Positions 6,120-11,280 of a stretch of 11,280 nt of DNA are shown piece by piece. The stretch spans positions 1 through 11,280 of the forward strand of contig JAAZVO010000071.1 of NCBI GenBank assembly GCA_018623405.1, given 5' to 3'. Position numbers and translations under genes: made by a program. Position 1 is the first letter of the stretch. Each line of letters opens with the position of its first letter. Below the pieces are notes generated by a model. It was not told where the DNA came from. It did not search any database and saw nothing but the letters and a program-made list of their open reading frames with translations. This DNA comes from Crocinitomicaceae bacterium. GTDB lineage: Bacteria > Bacteroidota > Bacteroidia > Flavobacteriales_G > Salibacteraceae.

Positions 6120-8957
6120 ATGAAGCAGCTAGGATTCATTCTTGTATTGGTTATTGCAAGTTTTAACTTGTTGGCACAAGGAACCATTTCAGGAAAATTG
6201 ATTGACAATGAAAATGGAGAGCCCATTATTGGAGCTAGTGTGGTAATTGAAGGAACTACAGTTGGTGCTATTACCGATTTTGATGGCAAATTCACTTTTA
6301 AAACCAACCAGAATCCACCGTTTGTTTTATTGGCTAGGTTTTTAGGCTATGATGAACTAAAGATAGACTATCAAAGTTTTGATCAGAAACTCAATTTAAA
6401 AATGTCTCCTAGTGCAGTGCAATTAGAAGCTGTAGATATTGTAGAAAGCAGACTTACCGAAAAACAAAAAGAGTCTCCGCTTACGGTAGAATCAATGGAT
6501 GTGTTGGCAATAAAAGAAACTCCTGCAGCAAACTTCTATGAAGGTTTAGGAACCCTTAAAGGGGTTGACTTAACATCGGCAAGTTTAGGATTTAAGATAA
6601 TAAACACCAGGGGGTTTAACAGCACTAGCCCTGTACGTTCGCTTCAATTAATTGATGGAGTAGATAACCAATCACCGGGCTTAAACTTCTCTTTAGGAAA
6701 CTTTCTTGGCGCCTCAGAATTAGATATAAAAAGGGTAGAATTAGTGGTTGGTGCTAGTTCAGGAATTTATGGTCCAAATGCCTTTAATGGTGTTATTGAT
6801 ATGGAAACCAAAAGTCCTTTTGATTTCAAAGGTTTGTCTATTCAAACTAGGGTGGGGGAAAGGAATTTAAGAGAAGTAATGTTTAGGTATGCTGATGCTG
6901 TTGAAAACGAAGATGGCAGAGGTGTTGGCTTTAAAATTAACGTAGCTTATTTAACAGCAGATGATTGGGAAGCGGATAATTATGACCCCACAGACCAGGC
7001 TTTGGTTAGTGCAGATAATCCCGGTGGTTTTGATGCGGTTAATATTTATGGTGACGAAAACCTTTCAGATGGAGCAAACAATTTTAACAGTCAGTTTGGA
7101 CAAAGAAATTTTCCCGGTTTAGGAATTTATTACCGTACTGGTTATAGAGAAACCGATTTGGTAGACTATGATACTGAGAATTTAAAGTTTAATGGTGCAC
7201 TTTATTACAAATTCAATAAAAAGGTAGAGGCCATTTATTCCTACAATTTTGGAACAGGAACTACCGTATATCAAGGAGATAATAGATACAGTTTAAATAA
7301 TATTGATTTTTGGCAGCATAGGGTAGAGGTAAGAGAAAAAGGCAAATGGTTTATTAGAGCCTATCGCACAGAAGAAGACGCAGGGGATTCTTATGATGCT
7401 GTTTTTACTGCCTTATTGCTTCAAGATTCTGCGCAATCAAATAACCAATGGAGTAATAGTTACAATGCATATTGGTTGCAAAATGGTGTTCCAAGAGTCA
7501 GAAACTTGGAAGGATACCCTAATCCATTTAGCCCCGGCGTTGGAAAGCTTTGGTTTGGAGAAAGCGCCGACTCAACCTATGCAGCGGCTGAAAATGTAAT
7601 TTCTATGTTTTCAGATTCTCTATTTAAGTGGCACCAAGAAGCAAGAGCCTTTGCAGATTCACAGGCAGCCACACCGGGCACTCTTCCTTATTTTGTTCCA
7701 GGTACAGGGCAGTTTGATTCTGTTTTTAATTACATCACACAACAAAATACCTTGTTGGAAGGTGGCTCAAGATTCTTTGACCGTAGTGCATTAACGCATG
7801 TTCAAGGAGAGTACAAGTTTGAACCCGATTTTATGGATATCACCATTGGAGGTAGCTTTAGACAGTACAATCCTAATTCACAAGGAACAATTTTTTCTGA
7901 TACCAATAATCGGGTAATCACCAATAGAGAGTTTGGATCATATATAAGTTTAAAGAAGCGGATTTTAGAGGAGAAAATGATTCTTACAGCCACTACGAGG
8001 ATGGATAAAAACGTTAATTTCGATTATGTTTTTTCACCGGCTGCTTCAGCGGTTTACTACTTTGATGAGAACAATATTGGTCGTGTTTCTTTTTCCTCAG
8101 CTGTTAGAAACCCAACCCTTGCGGACCAGTATTTATTTTATAACGTAGGTAGAGCCATTTTAATTGGAAATATATCTGGTTTTGATAGCTTGGTTACTAT
8201 CGAGTCTTTGCAAGACTATTTTAGTTCTGTAAATAGAGATACGCTTGAATATTTTAATGTTGCTCCGGTAAGGCCTGAACAAGTAAGAACGCTAGAGCTT
8301 GGTTACAAAGGCACCATTTTTAACGATATTTTTGTGGATGCTAGCTTCTACTACAGCTGGTACAAACACTTTTTAGGATTTAAACTTGGCGCTGATGCCA
8401 CCTTTGATTCTACTACCAATTTGCTTACCAGTAACCAAGTTTATCGTGTTGCAGCCAATTCAGAAAATATAGTAAACACAGCCGGATTCTCTATTGGGTT
8501 AAACTACTACTTCAAAAAGTACTATACCTTATATGGAAATTATTCTTGGAATAGATTAACAAGAAGTGTGGCAGATGACCCAATTATACCTGCATTCAAC
8601 ACCCCTGAGCATAAGTTTAATGTTGGTATTTCAGGCACAAAAATCACATACAGGATTGGTTTGCTAGAGAATATTAACGAAAACTGGAATGCCTTTTATT
8701 TAAAGAACCTTGGTTTTAACGTAAACTATAAATGGGTTGAAGGATTCCTCTTTGAAGGCTCACCACAATTTACAGGGTTTATTGATAATTATGGTTTATT
8801 AGATGGACAAGTAAACTGCTATGTAGAAAAGCTAAAAATGACCTTTAAAGTGGGTGCAAGTAACTTGCTCAACAACAAGGTTTACCAAGTTTATGGTGGT
8901 CCTCGTGTTGGGCGTATGGCCTACTTCAGCATTTTGTTGGAGCTAAATGATTTGTAG
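6120..8957 (+). CDS. TonB-dependent outer-membrane receptor with carboxypeptidase-regulatory-like N-terminal domain
   Basis: This is a 945-residue outer-membrane active transporter, powered by TonB-ExbB-ExbD. Residues 1-20 are a signal peptide ending LLAQ. Residues 21-95 are a CarboxypepD_reg-like beta-sandwich (GTISGKLIDNENGEPIIGAS, TDFDGKFTF), typical of Bacteroidota receptors. A linker near 101-112 (AVQLEAVDIVESR) could hold the TonB box. The plug domain spans about 115-232 (INTRGFNS, LQLIDGVDNQ, IKRVELVVGASSGIYGPNAFNGVIDM). The rest is the beta-barrel, with long Tyr/Asn-rich loops and final strand AYFSILLEL; the last residue is Leu, not the common aromatic. It is shorter than most SusC proteins and no SusD gene is next to it, so it is better called a general TonB receptor. 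The substrate cannot be read. The ATG at 6120 begins a clear signal peptide. No -7 box is seen between the preceding stop and the ATG. Confidence 0.92.
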   Translation: MKQLGFILVLVIASFNLLAQGTISGKLIDNENGEPIIGASVVIEGTTVGAITDFDGKFTFKTNQNPPFVLLARFLGYDELKIDYQSFDQKLNLKMSPSAVQLEAVDIVESRLTEKQKESPLTVESMDVLAIKETPAANFYEGLGTLKGVDLTSASLGFKIINTRGFNSTSPVRSLQLIDGVDNQSPGLNFSLGNFLGASELDIKRVELVVGASSGIYGPNAFNGVIDMETKSPFDFKGLSIQTRVGERNLREVMFRYADAVENEDGRGVGFKINVAYLTADDWEADNYDPTDQALVSADNPGGFDAVNIYGDENLSDGANNFNSQFGQRNFPGLGIYYRTGYRETDLVDYDTENLKFNGALYYKFNKKVEAIYSYNFGTGTTVYQGDNRYSLNNIDFWQHRVEVREKGKWFIRAYRTEEDAGDSYDAVFTALLLQDSAQSNNQWSNSYNAYWLQNGVPRVRNLEGYPNPFSPGVGKLWFGESADSTYAAAENVISMFSDSLFKWHQEARAFADSQAATPGTLPYFVPGTGQFDSVFNYITQQNTLLEGGSRFFDRSALTHVQGEYKFEPDFMDITIGGSFRQYNPNSQGTIFSDTNNRVITNREFGSYISLKKRILEEKMILTATTRMDKNVNFDYVFSPAASAVYYFDENNIGRVSFSSAVRNPTLADQYLFYNVGRAILIGNISGFDSLVTIESLQDYFSSVNRDTLEYFNVAPVRPEQVRTLELGYKGTIFNDIFVDASFYYSWYKHFLGFKLGADATFDSTTNLLTSNQVYRVAANSENIVNTAGFSIGLNYYFKKYYTLYGNYSWNRLTRSVADDPIIPAFNTPEHKFNVGISGTKITYRIGLLENINENWNAFYLKNLGFNVNYKWVEGFLFEGSPQFTGFIDNYGLLDGQVNCYVEKLKMTFKVGASNLLNNKVYQVYGGPRVGRMAYFSILLELNDL

Positions 8958-8960
8958 GAC

Positions 8961-9003
8961 TGCCTGTTGGAGTTTGAAGGGGAAGCCTTCAAGTATCGAG
9001 AAC
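8961..9003 (+). repeat. Interspersed repeat element, copy 1
   Basis: This 43-bp unit starts 4 bp after the TonB receptor stop. It has a perfect inner hairpin (ttgaagg 8974-8980, loop ggaag, ccttcaa 8986-8992) and ends in aagtatcgagaac (8991-9003). Its two ends match a second copy at 9066-9110: 14 of 17 bases on the left and 13 of 13 on the right. Elements with a GTTCGAGT...TATCGAGAAC frame are, as I recall, common between genes in Flavobacteriales. There is no T run, so it is not a standard terminator. Confidence 0.6.
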
Positions 9004-9025
9004 AGGGAGTTTAAAGCAAAAGTCA

Positions 9026-9063
9026 AAAGTTCAATATCGAAACCAAAAACCAAAAACCAAAAG
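9026..9063 (+). repeat. Heptamer repeat tract 1
   Basis: AT-rich tract with a 7-bp period: aaagttc, aatatcg, then aaaccaa three times (9040-9060). The exact triple can also be read as ccaaaaa units from 9043. An offset AAAG pair precedes it at 9013-9025. It lies between the two copies of the hairpin element and in the 3' gap between convergent genes. Confidence 0.65.
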
Positions 9064-9065
9064 TA

Positions 9066-9110
9066 TGTCAGTTCGAGTTTGACCAACTTTGTTAGGAAAG
9101 TATCGAGAAC
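9066..9110 (+). repeat. Interspersed repeat element, copy 2
   Basis: This is a 45-bp unit, tgtcagttcgagtttga on the left (9066-9082) and aagtatcgagaac on the right (9098-9110), matching copy 1 about 105-107 bp upstream. The inner 15 bp differ from copy 1 and form at most a weak ccaac/gttagg stem. Conserved ends with a variable centre suggest an old mobile or REP-like element rather than simple slippage. Confidence 0.6.
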
Positions 9111-9119
9111 GGAGAGCTT

Positions 9120-9168
9120 AAAGTCTAAAGTTAAAAGCGGAAAGCATAAAGTTGAAAGCCAAAAGCAA
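9120..9168 (+). repeat. Heptamer repeat tract 2 (AAAGnnn x7)
   Basis: Seven consecutive 7-bp units each begin AAAG in exact register: aaagtct, aaagtta, aaagcgg, aaagcat, aaagttg, aaagcca, aaagcaa. The last three bases vary. A 7-bp period is not a codon period, so any reading frame across it is not a protein gene. It directly follows copy 2 of the hairpin element, as tract 1 follows copy 1. The remaining bases up to 9204 show nothing else. Confidence 0.75.
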
Positions 9169-9204
9169 AGCGCAGATAGCTAGAAGTCAACCAAAATTTA
9201 ATAA

Positions 9205-10086
9205 TTAACTTCCCTTGGTTTTTCTCACCTGAGCCTCAATCATATCCCACATTTGGTCTGGTACTCCTTCAAGCATATTAAATTGCCCTGCACCTTTAAG
9301 CCACTCTCCACCATCAATGGTAACTACTTCTCCATTAATATAGGCACTTGCATCGCTCATTAAAAAGGTAGCTAAGTTGGCAAGTTCTTGGTGCTCGCCT
9401 ACTCTGTTTAAAGGCACACGTTGACCAAAATCAAAATTTTCAGCCATTTCACCTGGAAGTAACCTTGCCCATGCTCCTTTTGTAGGAAATGGCCCTGGGG
9501 CTATTGCATTAGTTCTAATACCTTTTTTGCCCCATTCTACTGCCAATGAGCGTGTCATGGCTAAAACCCCAGCCTTTGCTGTAGCAGATGGCACCACATA
9601 GCCTGAGCCTGTCCAAGCATAGGTGGTAACAATGTTTAAAATATTGCCTTTTATGTTGTCTTTTAACCAGTCTTTTCCGCAGGTTAAAGTAGTATTAACA
9701 GAGCCGTATAACACAATATCAATAATTACCTTAAATGCCCTCGATGAAAGTCTTTCGGTTGGGCTAATAAAATTGCCTGCTGCATTATTTAGCAATGCAT
9801 TGGGTTGTCCAAACTCTTCTTTTATTCTTGAGTAAGCATCTTCAACTAACTTAGGCTCGCGCACATCCATCGGAGCAACAAAAACCGCATTTCCGGACAT
9901 ACTTGAAATTTCATCAGCAGCTTTTTGCAAAACATCTTCTTTTCTAGAACTTATGGCAACCTTTGCTCCCAACATTGAAAATAAAGAGGCCATTGATTTT
10001 CCTAAGCCTGTTCCGCCACCGGTAACCCAAATGGTTTTATCTTTCAATAAGTCTTTTTTGAACGGAGAGTTTTCTAATGAAATCAT
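9205..10086 (-). CDS. SDR-family 2,4-dienoyl-CoA reductase-like oxidoreductase
   Basis: This short-chain dehydrogenase closely resembles animal-type NADPH 2,4-dienoyl-CoA reductase, which removes unwanted double bonds during beta-oxidation of unsaturated fatty acids. With the ATG at 10086 it has 293 residues. Motifs are TGGGTGLG (22-29) for nucleotide binding, SRK (47-49) suited to the NADP 2'-phosphate, NNAAGN (101-106) and APGPFPTKGAWARLLPG (196-212). The usual SDR YxxxK Tyr is Ser167 (PSATAK), with Lys171, Tyr156 and Asn105. These have the same spacing as Tyr199, Ser210, Lys214 and Asn148 of human DECR1, supporting this subfamily. The end is DGGEWLKGAGQFN..., common in Bacteroidota homologues. 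A longer start at 10110 adds 8 residues, but it sits only about 12 nt past the upstream terminator's U run, so 10086 with its A-rich context is preferred. Physiological substrate is inferred. Confidence 0.88.
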   Translation of the reverse strand: MISLENSPFKKDLLKDKTIWVTGGGTGLGKSMASLFSMLGAKVAISSRKEDVLQKAADEISSMSGNAVFVAPMDVREPKLVEDAYSRIKEEFGQPNALLNNAAGNFISPTERLSSRAFKVIIDIVLYGSVNTTLTCGKDWLKDNIKGNILNIVTTYAWTGSGYVVPSATAKAGVLAMTRSLAVEWGKKGIRTNAIAPGPFPTKGAWARLLPGEMAENFDFGQRVPLNRVGEHQELANLATFLMSDASAYINGEVVTIDGGEWLKGAGQFNMLEGVPDQMWDMIEAQVRKTKGS

Positions 10087-10126
10087 TTTGTAATTATTTG
10101 TGATAAACATAAGGATAATAAATACA

Positions 10127-10157
10127 AAAGCCCTCCCAAAAAATTGGAAGGGCCTTT
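10127..10157 (-). terminator. Intrinsic terminator after the 75-residue membrane protein gene
   Basis: Read on the minus strand, aaaggcccttcc pairs with gggagggcttt through about ten base pairs with two one-base bulges and a T-rich loop, followed by a U-rich run (cuuuuguauuua). It lies 25 nt after the stop of the gene at 10182-10409 and just before the SDR gene, so the two are likely separate transcripts. Confidence 0.75.
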
Positions 10158-10181
10158 GCTTAAACCCAAACCTAAAAACCT

Positions 10182-10409
10182 CTATTCAATTTTTTCTAGG
10201 TCATCGTAGAAATAACCATCGTCAAACCTTTTAGTACTTTCAACTCCATATTTAAGCACTCGGTATGCCATCCAAAAAGTAAGTAATGGTGCTGTAATAA
10301 ACATTGCAATTATGATATCATCAGCAAAGCCAATAAATGGAGACATATGATATACCAATATGAAAATTGTGGTAAAAGTTACCGCGAACTTCCATTTATT
10401 TTCCTTCAT
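10182..10409 (-). CDS. Small two-helix membrane protein of unknown function
   Basis: This 75-residue protein is not recognised. It has a short basic N-terminus (MKENKWK), a first hydrophobic helix at about 8-28, an acidic hinge ADD (29-31), a second helix at about 32-52, and a charged C-terminal tail (KRFDDGYFYDDLEKIE) rich in Asp, Glu and Tyr. The positive-inside pattern would place the N-terminus and the tail in the cytoplasm. The start is an ATG. The gene is flanked by its own terminator downstream and by the terminator of the preceding minus-strand gene upstream (10467-10489), so it is probably a single-gene transcript. Independent terminators on both sides and a coherent membrane topology argue that it is a real gene. 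No function is proposed. Confidence 0.7.
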   Translation of the reverse strand: MKENKWKFAVTFTTIFILVYHMSPFIGFADDIIIAMFITAPLLTFWMAYRVLKYGVESTKRFDDGYFYDDLEKIE

Positions 10410-10466
10410 GATAATATGAACGAAGGGAAGGCTAAAAAGTTTAATGTTTTTTGCTTATTAACAAAC

Positions 10467-10489
10467 AAAAAAAAGAGCCCGAAGGCTCT
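10467..10489 (-). terminator. Intrinsic terminator with cUUCGg tetraloop
   Basis: On the minus strand agagcc-uucg-ggcucu forms a 6-bp stem capped by the very stable cUUCGg tetraloop, followed by seven to eight U (10474 down to 10467). It ends the transcript of the gene at 10564-11124, 75 nt after its stop codon. Confidence 0.92.
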
Positions 10490-10563
10490 AATTTCTTTAT
10501 ATGTTGATCAGGGCAATACCCCTACTTGGAATGACTTAAATTTTCCAATAACAATGCCAAAGG

Positions 10564-11124
10564 TTATTTTCTGAAAACCGTACTGCCAAACTTTACAATT
10601 CCTCGTCGCAGGGCTTGGTAATCTAGCATTCTATCTTTTCTAATTATCTTAGAATACGCAGGCACCTTAAACATAGCCATCATAATTAGTGCAGAGGTGC
10701 AAGCTTGTTTAATGTCTTCGCTTTCAGTAACAAATAATTCTTCTTCTCCATTCACAATAACCACCTGCCATAATTTCACCTTTGTTTTTATGGAGCTGCC
10801 ACTAAATGATAACGATGAACGTTCTTTTACAATTTCTTTTGAAATCAAAATGCCTTTAGGTTTATCTATCGCTTGCCATTTTCCGAATTTAAAGTTGAGC
10901 ATTTTAAAGTAATGTCTAAAGCGCTTGTTTTCGAAATCAAAAAAATATCCATGATTGGTTACCAGTAAGGCAATACAAAAAAGCATGGGAATTATACCCA
11001 CTAATTGCTCAAACCAAATAAGCACCAAACCAAAAATCCCAATAGCAATTCCAAATACTTTTATGGATGGTGGAATGTAGGGTTCAGAAAAATCATGTTC
11101 TTTAATAGGTAAATCTTCAGCCAT
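10564..11124 (-). CDS. Membrane-anchored protein of unknown function
   Basis: This 186-residue protein is not assigned to a family. Residues 1-20 are polar. Two hydrophobic helices follow at about 21-38 and 41-57 with a very short turn (EQL), forming a hairpin anchor. The remaining 125 residues appear soluble: HGYFFDFENKRFRHYFKMLNF (58-78) and a beta-rich part (GILISKEI, LWQVVIVNGEEELFVTES), then a helix and basic end. This arrangement, a helical hairpin followed by a beta-rich domain with a GKW turn, recalls bacterial PH-like membrane proteins, but the resemblance is only structural impression. The start is ATG at 11124. Only 33 bp separate it from the stop of the partial gene upstream, so co-transcription is possible, although a -7 box in that gap suggests its own promoter. 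A terminator follows at 10467-10489. Confidence 0.75.
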   Translation of the reverse strand: MAEDLPIKEHDFSEPYIPPSIKVFGIAIGIFGLVLIWFEQLVGIIPMLFCIALLVTNHGYFFDFENKRFRHYFKMLNFKFGKWQAIDKPKGILISKEIVKERSSLSFSGSSIKTKVKLWQVVIVNGEEELFVTESEDIKQACTSALIMMAMFKVPAYSKIIRKDRMLDYQALRRGIVKFGSTVFRK

Positions 11125-11128
11125 TGGG

Positions 11129-11136
11129 CAAAGGTA
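11129..11136 (-). promoter_or_regulatory. Putative -7 box before the 186-residue membrane protein
   Basis: TACCTTTG followed by C (minus strand, 11136 down to 11129) matches TAnnTTTG. It ends 4 nt before the ATG at 11124, so a transcript started from it would be leaderless or nearly so. No -33 TTG is found at 17-23 nt, so this may be chance. Confidence 0.3.
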
Positions 11137-11157
11137 ATTTTTACAAAGAGGTTTCGG

Positions 11158-11280
11158 CTATTGCCTCAACTCTGGCGACTCTAAAATTTTTGATTCATGC
11201 ACGGCTCCATCTCTCAATATTCTGAGTTCTAATATGCCCGAACCAGATAATATTTTTACTCTCAAGGCTACATTTAAGCT
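11158..11280 (-). CDS. 3' end of an unknown gene (5' part outside window)
   Basis: The minus-strand frame is open from base 11280 to a TAG at 11158-11160, giving 40 residues: strand-like, with alternating hydrophobic residues (LNVALRVKILSGSGILELRI, then LRDGAVHESKILESPELRQ). The regular hydrophobic pattern and codon use like that of its neighbours support a real C-terminus of a beta-rich protein. It is too short to assign. It is followed after 33 bp by the start of the 186-residue membrane protein gene on the same strand, so they may form an operon. Confidence 0.55.
   Translation of the reverse strand, partial: SLNVALRVKILSGSGILELRILRDGAVHESKILESPELRQ

Noticed and set aside
6120..8957. SusC-type starch-utilisation receptor
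   Set aside because: The protein has the regulatory-like domain and plug, but no adjacent susD-like gene and no glycan-related genes, so the narrower name is not supported.
8974..8992. Hairpin ttgaagg-ggaag-ccttcaa as terminator of the TonB receptor gene
   Set aside because: No T run follows on either strand; it is better explained as the core of the repeated element.
8947..9183. Plus-strand frame of 78 codons after the TonB receptor
   Set aside because: It overlaps the receptor's end and runs through the hairpin elements and 7-bp repeats. Its Lys/Ser-rich product is only a translation of AAAG repeats, and the 7-bp period does not keep a codon register.
10347..10574. Plus-strand frame of 75 codons across the terminator at 10467-10489
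   Set aside because: It reads through the cUUCGg terminator of a minus-strand gene and overlaps two minus-strand genes. The product has no recognisable feature.

Overview
The window looks like a chromosomal piece of a low-GC marine-type member of the Bacteroidota, most likely Flavobacteriia or a relative. The evidence is a secreted protein with a type IX secretion (T9SS) sorting tail, a TonB-dependent receptor with the N-terminal carboxypeptidase-regulatory-like domain usual in this phylum, several copies of the Bacteroidota -7 promoter box (TAnnTTTG), almost no Shine-Dalgarno sequences, and AT-rich intergenic repeats of AAAG-type heptamers.

Layout from left to right. Positions 1-417 hold the 3' part of an ExbD/TolR energy-transduction protein, ended by a strong hairpin shared with the convergent CPBP membrane protease (466-1374, minus). 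The CPBP gene and the DusB-type tRNA-dihydrouridine synthase (1404-2393, plus) diverge from a 29-bp gap. Both appear to start with TTG, and both have a -7 box in that gap. DusB converges on, and overlaps by 11 bp, an oligopeptidase-B-like S9A peptidase with a lipoprotein signal (2383-4512, minus). Divergent from that peptidase is an alpha/beta-hydrolase-fold protein with a T9SS tail (4572-6059, plus), then an intrinsic terminator only 4 nt before the start codon of a 945-residue TonB-dependent receptor (6120-8957, plus). A 247-bp convergent gap (8958-9204) holds two copies of an interspersed-repeat-like element and two AAAG/AAACC heptamer tracts. It is followed on the minus strand by a 2,4-dienoyl-CoA-reductase-type SDR (9205-10086), a small two-helix membrane protein (10182-10409), a 186-residue membrane-anchored protein of unknown function (10564-11124), and the 3' end of another unknown gene (11158-11280). 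Intrinsic terminators separate the first three of these minus-strand genes.

The genes do not form one pathway. Common themes are envelope and nutrient handling (ExbD, TonB receptor, T9SS-exported protein, lipoprotein peptidase, CPBP protease) mixed with housekeeping (DusB, fatty-acid dienoyl-CoA reductase). I see no phage, transposase, CRISPR, rRNA or tRNA. I do not see a clear new multi-gene system. The points most worth a second look are the hydrolase-fold exported protein whose nucleophile and histidine positions both appear to be Asn, the terminator abutting the TonB receptor start, the composite heptamer/hairpin repeat block, and the face-to-face overlapping promoters with paired TTG starts.
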